A DNA stretch of 64,000 bases from Harmothoe impar (taxonomy: Eukaryota > Annelida > Polychaeta > Phyllodocida > Polynoidae): positions 62,674,609-62,738,608 of the forward strand of contig OX381709.1 in assembly GCA_947462335.1 (NCBI GenBank), read 5' to 3'. The stretch's first letter is position 1; each line of letters opens with the position of its first letter. The position numbers were made by a program, and so were the translations under genes. The notes beneath the pieces are model-generated. The model saw only the letters and a list, made by a program, of their open reading frames with translations, was not told where the DNA came from and searched no databases. Below, in pieces: positions 45,301-57,599 of this stretch.

Positions 45301-48300
45301 GTTTTCTTCCATGAAATAAACATGTAGAATTTTGTTTCTTTGCAGCACGTGCAATTACTGACCCAGACGTTTGTCCTCTCCACGTCTTCGGAAAATTATG
45401 CTGACCAAGGCGAACAGGCGACCAAGCTGCTGGTGGGTTACATGATTTATAACACATGTATGGGGCACCCCTTTGTGAAAGTATAAGCCCCACAGGGGAT
45501 CTGGTTATGTCGATTATGTATGTACTGTGGCATACATCTAAAAATTTCCATCTAAGCAGCACCCTAACTTTGTGCAGATCCTATACGCCGCATTGGCGAT
45601 CTGACGTGCGTACCAGTCACGGTTTCTACATGAGAATTTACGGTAGTCGACGTCTTAATCAAGTTTAAAGAGCAGAGCTCACCACGTATAAAGGATGATC
45701 ACATTGAATTTCAGGAGGAGTTGAAGCTGCTTGGTGAGCAGCAGGTGCATACCAGAGGCACGGGGTCCTTCTTCCTGCCCGTCAACCTGAATGGCGCGTG
45801 TGACCTGGTGTCCAAGGGTTTACCCCCCGGGCCATTCTCCGACAAACTGCAGGGCAAAGTCTGGAACCGCCTACAGGAAAAGGGGTGGAAACGGTCCCTG
45901 GGTAAGGCCATATTCACTTCTGTGTATGGCATTGTATATTCTAAATGTGTCCTAGTTTGTGTTTTTCTTGCATATATGATACCCTGTAATACAAATATAG
46001 ACCAAATCTACTTGAGAGCTAGGTACATGATTACTACTACAACCGCCTTGAGTCCCCAGTGTAGCAATAACTGTTGACCACTCTTTCAGGACCGGTAAAG
46101 GACTTTGCGCTACACTGGACACAGATGGACGTCTTCTCGTCCAGCCCGGTCTTCATCTTCCCACAGATGCTGCCTGAGACCCGCTTCTATGAGCGGGCAG
46201 TAGCACCAAAGTTCCAGATCTTCAGTGAGGCCGAAGACAAGTAAGTCATGCAAACTAACAAGTCAATCTGCGTCATCCATTTAACTGATTTGGCATTTCT
46301 GCAGTTTCTGTGTACACATCATCATAAGTTGTGCCTGTTTAGCGCTTGAGACCGATAGCACCGCTTGACAGATGGCTCCATCCAGGATTGATGGGTTGAT
46401 TTAAAACCAATTCGCTATACCTGGAAATAATGATATAAAGACAACAAAACAAAAGGGACCTTTACAGGGTTCTCCACAGACTCAAAATTCACACCGTAAA
46501 TTGTCGCGTAGAAGCCGCGGCTTGTACAGGAGATCTCTAACTGTTTTCTAACTGATGGATGAAATATTTTTTTCTAGGATAAAAAAATGCTAAAAATTGA
46601 ATAACTTTGGTTGTAAATGATGGATTTTCAAAATTCAAAAACCCACAGTCAGCAAAATTGACACCAGCGGCGATTTCTGGGTAATTTGGCGTCGTTTACA
46701 TTGCCGCCGCCGGCCCGCCGGTGTCATTACAGTGTAAGGAGAACCCTGCTTTAGCAACCACGTAAAAGCTCATAAAACGCAGACGTAGCAGTGCTGAAAG
46801 GATAGGATACGTCTGGGTTAAATGAGCTACGACAGGTTTGCTAAAGGTCCCTAATAACATCTCAAAGAGGCAGACATACACCATAAGTAACGTCGTCAGT
46901 ACAGGAAAAGTGGGGTCATCGGTACAGAAAATGTGACCCAGTGTTGACCTATAGCATGTCCACGATCAAATCTACCGGTAGTATGGACCTCCTGTTGTGT
47001 CATAACTACGTGAATATGCATTACCGGTACGTGACATGATGGCGTTAGTTCTTACATCAACGCGTCTTTGTTGCAGTCTAGTGGCGATGGGCTTGATGCA
47101 GTTTGAGCAGTGTGGCAAGTTGGCCGTGCGCTACCAATTAATCAGTCAATATATGATCCCCACCAAGACACCAACTCAAATCCAGCTGCGTGTTAAGCGA
47201 CTAAGAGCTACAAGTGGTCCAGACAACATCATTAGAGTAAGTACTAGTAAAGTACTGTTAATTCAAGGTATTTCTTAATGATTAACTAGTGAATTACTAT
47301 AATATTGACTGGCATATTGTGGTAAAAAATACATGTACAGACATTCAGTCTTAAGTTGTGGATATGCACTGGTCCTATAAAGAAGTCAATATTTCCAATA
47401 CAGAAATTACGCGATGAAAAAGAGTTGCCTGAGTTTGAACGTTACTTAGAGCTTGAGGAAGTTGATTGTATTTGTGCGCCGGAGGACCGCGATCGAGATC
47501 TCATGCCAACCTGGTATAAGGTAAGAAGCAATTCCAATCTCAAAACTCGTTCAATATGTGCCCAATCACCTACTAAGTTTTCATATATTAAACCTGATAG
47601 TCTATTGGTGATGAATGGCCAGCTACTGTGTGGTTCCCTGCTGCAGCACTATACCTTTAAAAATACATTCGTAACTGAGAAGCAACTTTCAGTGGCAAGG
47701 CAAATTTATCAGTGCCAAATTAATATCTAATTAGTAATAGCATACACCCGTTATAAGATACACCTGGTCCTGTTATAAATGGGTTAATGAAAGGTATTTT
47801 TGGATGTTTTGCAGTTCTACGACCGCGTAAAGACTGAACTGTTTAAGGTGAGTACAAATGTATATAACTGGCATGCAAAAGGAGAAAGTAGAACGAACGC
47901 CAAATACTATACTAGACTATAGAAAGTAGAATACCCATACGCACCTGTTCGTTTATCCATAATATGCTTAAAGTAAGCGAGTGAATAGAAGCAAAATATG
48001 GTATTTCAGTGACCACAGACATTGAAGGTTATCACAAGTTTCATCACGACTAAATGTCTTTCTGACAGAATGGCCAGTGTGTGTTGTTAGAACATGACTT
48101 AAACTCCACGCGCTGCAGCACTCCCGATAGCTTCTCTGATACGGCCAGTGATTGTACCGAGGAAAGAGACGCGAGGAGAAGCTCACTGACAATACCTCGC
48201 AAACGCAAATCAGTAGCCAAGTAAGAATCTAAACTCAATCTGTGCTCCTAATAGATTCCTCATGATCTGTGGATTGTACCAACACATTTTATGTTTTCAA

Positions 48301-51300
48301 TTTATAATGATAGTAAAAAGAGAACGTGCATTTTTGATGACCAGCTCCACTTGTGGACTTTAAAAATGTTTGCTATCTATTAATGCGACTACCCGGTAAC
48401 CCTTTTTAAGGACAGCATAGTCCTTTAATGTTTGACCTTAAGAATCTTTGTTATCTATCAATGTATCCTGAGATAAAAGCAACATACAATCACATGAATT
48501 AAAACAGTAGCACCATAGTGATAATTGCATCAAATCATAATAGTAAATCTCTTAAAACCTACATTCTAATCCTAATCTTTGCATTCTCGAATAAATTACT
48601 GACATAAAGACATATACAGTGTACTTTAAAAAACGGTTGAAGGTTTAAATCAGAATACCATCTTGTTATCTACAGGGGCCGAAAGAAGAAGGCAACTTCA
48701 GTGTTGACCTTGGTACCAGCGACCACTCCTCTCCCGACCCCAGTGGTGTCTCTGCAGCCTAACCCGGTAGCCCCAGCGTTGCCTGTCACTCAGTATGTTA
48801 TCCTGACCAACCCGAGCACCCCGGTACAGATGGCTACAGCGGCCATAGATAGCAGCCCCCCACCCAGCGCCCCTGTTATCATCATGTCCACCACAGAGCT
48901 GCAGAGGTATGGTGCACAGCTGATAGACACTGTAGCCTCCACAGCCGCCAGCTCCACTGTTCCCACCTCACAAGCAGGCTTGTGTAGTACATCAGAGCAG
49001 GCTGGGGTGGATGGCCAGGACCCACCCTCTGTTAGTACAGACATCACCCAGACACAGAGACCCCCAGTAATGAGCATGCCCACCTTACAGGACCTAGAAG
49101 AGCAGGTCCCCGCGGACATTGAGGAGAGTGCTGACATGGAGAGTGTAGAGGCTGATGTGTCTAGTAGTAGTACCCAGGTGGCGGAGGCACCAGTCAGTGA
49201 GGCACCCAGTGTGGTCCAGCAACTGGAGCCCACCGTGATAAACATACAGAGGATGACAGAGTGGCATATATCTGACAACACCAAGACCACCCACACCCTG
49301 ACATCACCCGCCCACCATGTGGTGATATGCTCACCGGCAGCCTGCAATAAGGTACAAGTCGTCCACAATGTGGTGGCTTCTCCACTGGCGTCTGTACAAG
49401 CACCATGTACCCAGGAATCCCCGATTGAAGATCCACCGGTTAATAAAGATAGCAGTGATTTAGATACTGAGGAAGACCAGGCCACACCACCTGTGCAGTT
49501 CGGGAGTCCAACCGTCGTCGTCTCACAGAAAGACCAATTTCACATTCCAGGAGTTGAACCGTTTGATGCAGAGTCACCAATCAGAACCAAACAGCCAACA
49601 GAAACCTTGGTGTCACCCACTTCTATCGTTACTACAGAAACAACTACTGCTGAAAATGTGATTCCAGAACATGCCACGACAGACATTCCGATCACAAATA
49701 CTGCTGCTGTTTCAGAACCCGTACCCAAGGCACCAGCTGAGGATGAATCCAGTGCAGAGACCACGCCTCTCAAAACCAAATGTGCCGAAGACTCTCCGTC
49801 TAAGCTGCTGAGTCCTGCCAACCTCCTGTTGGTAGGGGGTAACAAGATAGACAATGCTGTTAACTTGGACGTGTGTGATCTGCAGCTGGAGGCCGACCAC
49901 CAGAGCTTCAACGACAGTATGGATAAGTCATGTGAAGAGACAGACACCTCCATGTATGTCATCAACACACCACAGAAGTTTGTTCCAAATGAGGAGAACT
50001 CCTGCTCTCCTACAGTGTATAGTGATAGAAGTTATAGCAATAGTCCTGGCTTCTCCGACAACACACCGCCCAGAAATCTCAACACCCCGACCAAGTGTGC
50101 GGTAGAAATAATGGCTGCCTATGCGCAGTACATGACAACTCCTCCACAGAAGAGGACCCCTCATAAGCCATCAAATCTGTTGGTTTGCAGTACGCCATCT
50201 CCGAGGAAACGCTTTACACCAAGTAAACTATTCCTCAGTCCCCCGAACCGAACTCTGCCGACCACCCCGATCCGGTTTAGGAAGATCAGCCCCAATCCTG
50301 CAGCGCAAACCCCTCCACGCGTTATGTCGCCTATACCAAAGAAACACACCAAGAGCCCAAGGAGGAAGATCCTCCAGCAGCAAGCACGTGCTATTCTACC
50401 AAAAGGTTTTGTAGCAAGCACATTCTCTGTCTCCCCGACAAAGAAAGCTGCAGCCAGTTTGAGGAAAAGAGCTCGGACACGAAGCGGCTATCGTAAGATT
50501 CTCCCTAAAGCTTTAGACCTCACGGGTGGTGAAGCATTGGCGACCGGGGATGAGAATGAAGACACTGATATTGATGTTGTTGAAACCGACTTTGCCAGTG
50601 AATATGACACTTTAGACTCTGAGTTTGCCTCTGAAGATAACCAGTCTGCGGATGAGAAAGAGAACAATGCCAAAGCGCTGCCCCCCAAACCTGAAGCTGT
50701 GCCACCGCCCAAGGCCAAGCGGCAGCGGCGCTATAAGAAAAAGAAGGAGAAGAAACCAGTCGAAGACAACGAGAGTGGGTCGGAGGATGACGGCTTTGGG
50801 TTCACACTCCGGGTTGGTGCAGAAAGCCAAGATGAGGCGGATGAAGATGATCCGTTTGCACAGTTTATGGCTGCCAGCACAACCATCAGGTGAGTTCATA
50901 TTAATCATGATATTCAGGGGGAATTATTTAATCCCTGCTGTTTTAATGATTTAACTGATTGATTTGTTACAGATATGAAATATTTGTTACAGATATATAG
51001 AATATCCAACAGATAACATGAGTGGAAAGAAGAAATTGCATAATGATATCTCGTATTTTATATGAATAACATTTCAATATCTTAATTTCTAAGTGTCTTG
51101 TTCTTTTCTAGGTTTGACCCAAAATCTCGGTCTGCCATTGACCGCCACAAGAGTAAGAGTAAGGCCAAGGCCAAGCGTGAGATGACCTTACATATGCTGG
51201 CCCCAGACCTGGTGGGAGGGGATGTCATGGTGAGTCAAGTTTCTTTTTTTGTTCGATCATGTATGAAATGTAAATATAATTTTGGCATGGTATTCCTAAA

Positions 51301-54300
51301 TGCGTCATAAACCATTACTATCTGAGAACGGGAACTATTATGATTCATGTAGTAGGTAGAACGATATGCAGGTGGACAATTGTGGTAACAGATTTTTTTT
51401 TGAATAGAACCAGCAATTAGATGTTTGACCATCATGATCAGAAGAAAGTGAGAAAATAAAAGGGTGTCCAACTCTTAGTTAACGTTTATCCTTTCTCTAC
51501 CCCTATAGAGAGATGAGCGAGACACCGCCTTTGCCCAAGCGTACTTGGCACGCGTCAAACATGCTCTCAAGGACAACAAGGACACACTAGAAGCATTCCT
51601 CAAATTACTCTACGACTTTGGTCAGAGTGAGAAAACACCCGTAGAGGTAGGTCGTCGATTATATGTCATAAAACTGTAGAACTGGGCAGTGTATATCTGT
51701 GTATTCTGAGAACGATTACGTTTTTGTTGGCTCCATTGATTCCCTTTTCATTTAGATATAAAAAATGGTAATAATTCAAATTGCATTTATTGGTGGTATA
51801 TTGTATTGTATTAATACACGAAATTGATTGATAAAATGCGCAACCTTCAAAGAAATTACTAAGAAGGTTCAAATGGCTTAATGCACATCTCAATATAAGA
51901 AAATAAAAGACCCTGCAAATAATGATAATGAGAACGAGAAGAGAGTTAGTCGATATATCCGTATTTGCTGCTCCAGCTGCACACCGAGGTGGAGAAATTG
52001 CTGGTGAACCACCCGGAGGTGATGGCCGACTTCTCCGGCTTCCTGCTCCCCGACCAGGCCCAGCAGTGCGGCTGCTTCGTCACCAACCTAGAGTTTGGCC
52101 GCGCTCGCTCCTTCCTCAGGAAGATAGAGGTCTGTGTGTTTATGTTTCTATGAATATACAGGTTGGACACCTTGCTGCAACTTGAGTGAAAGAAACCTAA
52201 TACATCTGGTCAACAGCTGTCTAATTACGAAAAGGCTAAAGTGCATCGGAAAACTAAAACTAAACGTATGAATCATATGTGATATATATTTCAACCTTTT
52301 CGATTCTGATATATTTTGTATAAACGTTTTTACCTTGAATAGGCTATGAATTTATACAAATAAAAATTCTGAACATTGCATTAAATTTGTATCTTATCTT
52401 GATTCAATAGACCTTCTTCAGCAAGCATCCTTCACACCTACAAAAGATTCTGAAGGCGTTTGCCACGTGGAAGGGTGACGCGGGTGAGCTGAGGAACCAG
52501 GTGGTGCCCCTACTACGCGGCCAGCAACACCTCGTAGACCAGTTCACTAGTCTCTTTGCCACAGACAAACCCACCAATAAGTAAGTGCACCCTTTACCAA
52601 GATGAGCTTTATTATAATGAGAGATAAAGTCATAACGCCACTAGTGATATCCCCCTATTTAACATACCGGCAATACCTTTCTGCTTTGCGGAGTCTACTA
52701 TGCTCTAGAGCACGCCTCTAGAGCACTGGAGCTTCATGAGGTTCTATAACACGTTCTTCAATTGATAACTTCTGGTCTTAAAATATGCATTTTCTCATAC
52801 AAATAACATTATATAATGACGTGTATTCTTTGTCGCCCAGTCACGCCGATGACTTTGAGGAGGTCCACATGCAGGAGGACGATGACAGCACAGAGCTGCC
52901 CACCCCGGAGACCAGCATGGAGGAGATCAGTCTGCCTGAAGCCTCTGAGGACGCGCTCTACGGTACCGGGCGCTGCCGGTGTCAGTGTCACGATGCGGCC
53001 GACAAGCAGTATTCACGCCGCAAGAACCACTGTCACAGCTGTAGTATGAAGGTAGGAGTCAATCTAGTTGATAACACTTATATCCGACAGTAACATTTTA
53101 TATTCTCTTGAATAAGTATGGGAGGCGATAGGTAGAATGATAAGAAAATGATAGTGATGAAATGATATTTATACCGCACCATAATTTCTCGCCCATAAAT
53201 CCTAAAAGCGACACAGGGGGGTCCGGAAATTACTACTATAGTACTAGCAAAAAAAAACACTAGTATAAGCCACACCCGAATTTAGTCTGATCTTGGGCTT
53301 CTACGCAACAATTTATCATAGATATGGTTCAAAGTTTAGTCTTACACAAGCAGTCCTAATTTCCTGTCCCATTCTGTGTCCTCACAGATCATCCAGGGTA
53401 AGCTGTACATGCAGACTATGGAGAAGACCCTGAGACCTGTCCAGGTGCAGTTCTTAGGTTCAGTCCCAAAATGTAATAAAGTAACTGGGACGGTCGAAGA
53501 GGAGACACAGAAGGATGATGCATTGTCGAGCGAAGACGATGTCCTCCACGACCCACTCCTGGATGCCACCAATAGCCAACAGCCACCCAAAAAGTTCAAA
53601 GCAGTCCGCAAACGGGTCAGGGCCTCCAAGTCAAGGCTCAAGGTAGGCATTGTAATGTTCAGCATGTCATAGTACATTTACACAGTGTTGGAATGGATGT
53701 GACCTTTTCAAAGATGGATGTTGGTACTTTAATTAATGTAAAAAATACATGTACCATAATTGTCAAATTGCAATTCTTTTGTTGTAAAATAATGGATGTT
53801 CTTGATTTCCCCTCCCAAATATAATATGTCAATACGACTTTTGTCTTGCTGTTTTAGGTGAAGTTGCCAGAACCCAAACAGCAAGTTCCAACCCTCCCAA
53901 AGGAAAGTCCGGTTGTTCACTTAGAGCATTCAGAACCCAACTCACCCATCAACATCACGCAGGACTCACTCCCAGTCCCACAGAGTGCTGCTGCCCTGGT
54001 CGCAGGCGAGCAGAAGGCAGCACCCACCGACTTCAGTAACTTCAGGTCAGAAATCCAAGCTAGCCAAAGCACAGAAAATCCTCACCTCTCCCAAATGGAA
54101 TCAACCCCAGCAGCAGAGGAATTCACTGATCACTCATATGTTAACCAGGAAACGAGTGCTGTCACCTCCACTGGATCACCCTTCAAGATCATTATTGAAT
54201 CGACAATGACAGGGGCGACTGGCTTGAGTCATTCTGCCCCGCGGATGAGGATTGCCTCCAAAGACATCCGCATGACGCAAGTTGATTCGGACCACGACAG

Positions 54301-55811
54301 TTCTAGATCCCGCTCTCCTAGCTCAAACTCTAACTCTAATTCGCAGACCAACTCCACATCTAATGACGCGGTACGAGATGCCAACAGCAACTCCAGTAAC
54401 CTGGCAGTGACGGAGGACACCCACGGTGCTGACCAGTCAGCCCGCTTACTCTCTGTCCCACCCGTTAATGATGAGTCAGCAAATATGGTTAGTCACCGAG
54501 ATAATGCGCCACCCTCAAAATCTAGTGAAGAGATCGTCATGAGAATAAATCTCAAGGCGGAGTCTTCCAACCAACCTGAATCTAGTGATCGGCCAAATGA
54601 GACTGGCACAGGGGTGAGTCGGCAAACTGCGTTTAATACGAAAGCTGCGGAGACTATCCAAGAAGATGACTCTTGTAGTATGTCATCTCGACCCCTACCA
54701 CAGCCATTCCTCTGTGATGATGCTACCATGGGATTCAATGTGACTATGGGTGAGAAAAATGAGCGAGAAACAGGATGTGATAGAGTAAATAGAGAGATAG
54801 ATACGGGTAAGATAAGGTTTGGTGGGTCTACGCCTGAGCGGCATACTCCGCAGGTACAGGAGGAAGGCGTTGTAGTACACGAGGATGCATCTCGTATGGG
54901 CGGAGTCAGAGAACAAGAGGATTTTTGTCCGTCTAATCGGAAACCGGCAACAGAACTAGTCTCTACAGAAGAGGAACAACCTGCGTTCCGGGGCCTGTTA
55001 CAACAAACACTGGCAGATCCATGTGATGAGGTAGACAAGGAAACACCAGCCAGCAAGACAGATTGGACAAGGTAGGTCCTCACATTACTTGTCAACTCAT
55101 TTTGCAAAAGGACTGGTTGGCTGTAGTAAACACTGGACAAATGTAATACAGCAGCAGAATCATAATACGATATCCCATCTGCGCATATTAGTAGTCAGTC
55201 TATTTTGAACCCTGTAATACATTGTGTAGCTGCTAGCAGTATCAATATATGTTGATCATCTTTGTTTTCAACGTATTGTAGTCATATGGATTTCCCCCAG
55301 CATAACATTTGAGTTTTGTCTTTCAATAGGGATGAAGATAAGGAAATTCTTGTGACGTGTAAAGAGCTCGGACCGACACCAGAGGCCTTCAACTGTATAT
55401 CACAAAAACTAGTGTCTCACCCTACGGTAGAGCAGGTAAGATTGAGATATAAACCCTAATTTACTAAAAGCAACAAATAGTTAAACTTAAAATGGAATCA
55501 CTGATGGGTGAATCTTCATGATATGATAGAAAGTAATCATGTAACGTTCGACACCTTTGCAGAAATTTACCTGTAGATTCATCAAAACAATATTAAGAAT
55601 TTGTAAGTTATGCAGTAAATGATATCCTGGGCTATGAGCTTTAGACACAACTCTCACAATATTATGGCAAGTCAGACCCAAGAATACTATTGTAGTAAAG
55701 AATAAATGTATCTTCTTTTATCAGGTGGAGCGGCGGTTCGCAACCTTGATGCAACTGTTTGAAGCTGACCTAGATGGCGCCACCAGCAGTGAGGACGAGG
55801 AAGACGTATGA
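36306..55811 (+). CDS. GON4L: GON-4-like protein, chromatin co-regulator, 28 coding exons
   Basis: Exons: 36306-36455, 36863-39453, 39759-39987, 40234-40377, 42516-42650, 42894-43058, 43256-43439, 43807-43929, 44196-44376, 44658-44754, 45039-45113, 45346-45432, 45715-45901, 46090-46240, 47077-47236, 47404-47520, 47815-47847, 48069-48220, 48676-50889, 51112-51229, 51509-51646, 51977-52129, 52411-52580, 52841-53051, 53388-53642, 53858-55071, 55330-55435, 55725-55811. All junctions are GT-AG and keep one frame, giving 3208 residues (human about 2240). Order: disordered basic N-terminus, conserved GON4L core (~915-1650), long Ser/Pro/Thr-rich stretch, two PAH-type repeats (~2432-2530), a Cys/His cluster, another disordered exon and a C-terminal SANT/Myb-like domain. 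Vertebrate GON4L is nuclear and bridges YY1 with SIN3A-HDAC1 to repress transcription. The extra length is in three giant exons. A non-coding exon 1 probably lies near 34880, since 36299 follows an acceptor. Confidence 0.95.
36863..39453 (+). CDS. GON4L: GON4L coding exon 2: 864-residue disordered basic region
   Basis: This exon codes for residues ~51-914, low in hydrophobic residues and rich in Lys, Ser and Thr-Pro. Short basic blocks such as KKHKKKKG, KLKKKKE and KRRKSTKK look like nuclear-localisation signals. Near the end TP repeats (TPRDTPRDTP, KTPLKTPLK) are possible proline-directed kinase sites. No folded domain is visible. It ends in phase 2 and continues as CG|G into 39759. Confidence 0.9.
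39759..48220 (+). CDS. GON4L: GON4L conserved core, coding exons 3-18
   Basis: These sixteen small exons hold the segment most recognisable as GON4L: FEPRVTRAKIKQAVEKG, TPVKGAPPTPTPKTFTDL, LTPDLYDTIDY with D-x-x-WQNFL, EMTELMEELFDAYQDTM, FTPEELIQLSDQMRKH-VQLLTQTF, FALHWTQMDVF, LPETRFYERAVAPKFQIF, AMGLMQFEQ and PTKTPTQIQLRVKRLR. Exon 17 (47815-47847) is a 33-nt micro-exon coding for FYDRVKTELFK. Residues ~915-1653. Confidence 0.95.
41036..41333. repeat. polypyrimidine repeat, CTCCTCCTCCCTCTGCCC units
   Basis: Imperfect units of CTCCTCCCTCTGCCCTCCCT in GON4L intron 4. Open frames on both strands are composition artefacts. Confidence 0.9.
41335..42272 (+). repeat. ~130-bp tandem array with paired CCAAGATGG motifs
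   Basis: Seven full units (starting near 41455, 41584, 41714, 41844, 41974, 42104 and 42233) plus a partial first. Each holds CCAAGATGGCTGCCAAGATG, so CCAAGATGG occurs about 15 times. Units alternate between GGCCACC and GGGCGCC endings, indicating amplification as ~260-bp dimers. The minus-strand open frames are repeat artefacts. Located in GON4L intron 4. Confidence 0.93.
46454..46852. mobile_element. AGGGACCTTTAGCAA hairpin MITE, interrupted, in GON4L intron 14
   Basis: The left end is AGGGACCTTTA (46454-46464) and the rest resumes at CTTTAGCAACCACG (46749), continuing to TTGCTAAAGGTCCCT at 46852. The sequence matches the intact 114-bp copy at 16569-16682 once the insert is removed. Confidence 0.85.
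46465..46748. mobile_element. 284-bp CAGGGTTCTCC MITE nested in another MITE
   Basis: Starts CAGGGTTCTCC and ends with inverted GGAGAACCCTG. CTTTA flanks both sides (46460-46464 and 46749-46753) as a 5-bp target duplication that, when collapsed, restores the host element. Interior contains a GCCGCCGGCCCGCCGG patch. Confidence 0.85.
48676..50889 (+). CDS. GON4L: GON4L coding exon 19: 738-residue Pro/Thr/Ser-rich region
   Basis: Residues ~1654-2391. The first two thirds are Pro/Val/Thr-rich with acidic patches. Then come TPP and SPRK/SPTKK-like blocks (TPPQKRTPHKPSN, SPRRKILQQQARAILPKGF) and an acidic tail with basic KRQRRYKKKKEKK. The LQQQARAILPKGF segment resembles the conserved block preceding the PAH region in vertebrate GON4L, by recall. 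Confidence 0.88.
51112..52580 (+). CDS. GON4L: GON4L PAH-type repeats, coding exons 20-23
   Basis: Exon 21 encodes DTAFAQAYLARVKHALKDN then FLKLLYDFGQ, and exons 22-23 encode VEKLLVNHPEVMADFSGFLLPDQA and TFFSKHPSHLQKILKAFATW. These amphipathic helices with an (F/Y)-x-x-V or F-L-x-L pattern match the paired amphipathic helix motifs described in GON4L, similar to those of SIN3. They are the likely protein-binding part. Residues ~2392-2584. Confidence 0.88.
52841..53642 (+). CDS. GON4L: GON4L Cys/His cluster, coding exons 24-25
   Basis: After an acidic stretch (EDDDSTELPTPETSMEEISL), exon 24 encodes CRCQCHDAADKQYSRRKNHC then HSCSMK. Five Cys and three His fall within about 24 residues, close enough to bind one zinc ion; that function is inference. 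Exon 25 begins IIQGKLYMQTMEKTLRPVQV and ends basic. Confidence 0.85.
53858..55811 (+). CDS. GON4L: GON4L C-terminus: disordered exon and SANT/Myb-like domain
   Basis: Exon 26 (53858-55071) is a Ser/Asn/Glu-rich disordered region. Exons 27-28 encode REILVTCKELG-like sequence (DKEILVTCKELGPTPEAFNC, ISQKL, VEQVERRFATLMQLF), the SANT/Myb-like fold that closes GON4L in other animals. The protein ends with an acidic DEEDV. The stop TGA is at 55809-55811. Confidence 0.9.
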
Positions 55812-57569
55812 CGTCACTTCAAATGACGTATCTGTCAGATAGAGCCCCATCTTTGTAACGAGAAGTGAACTTTTTCATTTGATAAGTACGTGATAATGTT
55901 GTATCAGTGATAAAACTTGTGCCAAAAAGGAGCGAGATGGTGTATTATATTGTTATGTGAATGAGAGAGGAATTTGAAGATTCTCATGGAATGAGAAAAC
56001 ATATGCTGTTTCGTTATGGATTATTGTCATCTTTATTTGAAAGGGTTGGTTGAGGTGCTCTACCCTTAGCTTTAAGTGTGTATCAGGTATTGTCATAATT
56101 GTGTTATAAGTGTACCTGATGAGAGTGCATAACAAGGCGGTATGTAAAGTGTCCGATAAAACCTATGTATTCCGTGATGTATTGGTCTGCATGCCAAGTT
56201 TGAAACGTTAAACACGTGTTTAACAAAAAGCGATATACATGTAGTTACCACACTTTAACAAGGTTGCTACGATGTACAGCAAACTTTAAAAGGCCGAAAA
56301 GCTGATATATTTTACCTCTTTTTTTCAATTGTCACAACTGAATACAGATGTGACAGTTTCAGTATTTTACATTAGACCCACTATAGGCGTGCTCTGTTCC
56401 ACCTGGACTCAAAACAGTAGTTAACCTATTATAACCTACTACTAGTATGTGGGCCAATGTAAGTGGGTGGGTATTAGTGCGTTTGGCTGTGAAGAATGCA
56501 TGTGCAGGAATATATGTTATCAGGTGTGTTTGAAGTAATTTCCATACACAAAATATCTTCCGTTTGTAATGACTTGTAGAAGTAGCGTTGATCGCTGCTT
56601 GGACGACGTAGTTTTAGTGAGTGTAAATAATGTTTCTTTATATTAAAGTTGTAGATGCACATACTGAAAGTAAGTGCGCGGTATAGAACTGCATATAATT
56701 TATGAATATTGAAATACCATTTGTCTCCATTTATGATTAAGATATGCTGATGTGAAGAGACTTAGAGATTGAATACAAACTTCAAGTGTTCAGCTGTATT
56801 TATATCTCCTGGTTTTAATTTAGTTCTCTATAATCTGACATTTTAAAAAGAGGTCCAACGTTTATTTGCTGATATGTCTGCTAGTGAGAAGTATGTACAA
56901 CTATTAAGGGTATTTATATCATATATACGAAAATCTATACGATTCCAAAGAAATGGATATGAATGCTCAGTGCCATGTTTGGGACGAAATTGTGATCCGA
57001 AAAGAAGGGAAGAGGGCAGTTGAACTGAATTACTACATTATAATTTTCTATTTCATGGCGTTATCTGTAATAATATATAGTGTCTAGCATGTTCTTGCCG
57101 TGATTAAGCCAACGCTAAGTAAAGTTGTGGTAGAATAATGCGCGGGAAGGATGGGACTAAAACACCTGTTACAGGTTACCGGACCCTACCTAGCAATCAA
57201 TAGGCGACCCTGATTCTTCAGCCAACTTTTCCACAACAGCAGAATTGGGTGATTGATAGCGAGATGCATAGACTTACGTTATCCTGACTACCCAGCATAG
57301 ATCTGACTTTGTAACCTGGCACACCTTCTAATGGTCCTAATTTAGAACTACTAGTTATCGGGTGCTTTTTGTATTTATTGTGTTTCTTAAAATGATCCTA
57401 TTTGAGGTTGAAAATATGCTAACAAAGAGCCATTAAAATGTCGATATAGTACTATCCAAGATCTATATTTAGTGCATAAGTTACATTCGAGACCCCCTAC
57501 ACTCGGCGCTTATTCAAGACCGGCGCACGCGACCTTAAGGCAAGGATACATTGATATTTGTGAAGAAAC
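55812..57569 (+). other. GON4L: GON4L 3' UTR
   Basis: AT-rich sequence from the stop to the polyadenylation signal, with no intervening gene or obvious repeat. Confidence 0.65.
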
Positions 57570-57575
57570 AATAAA
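57570..57575 (+). terminator. GON4L polyadenylation signal
   Basis: AATAAA followed by a T-rich stretch (TTCTCTTTTTTTTTT). An ATTAAA about 140 nt earlier is an alternative. Confidence 0.65.
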
Positions 57576-57599
57576 GTTCTCTTTTTTTTTTACAAAACA

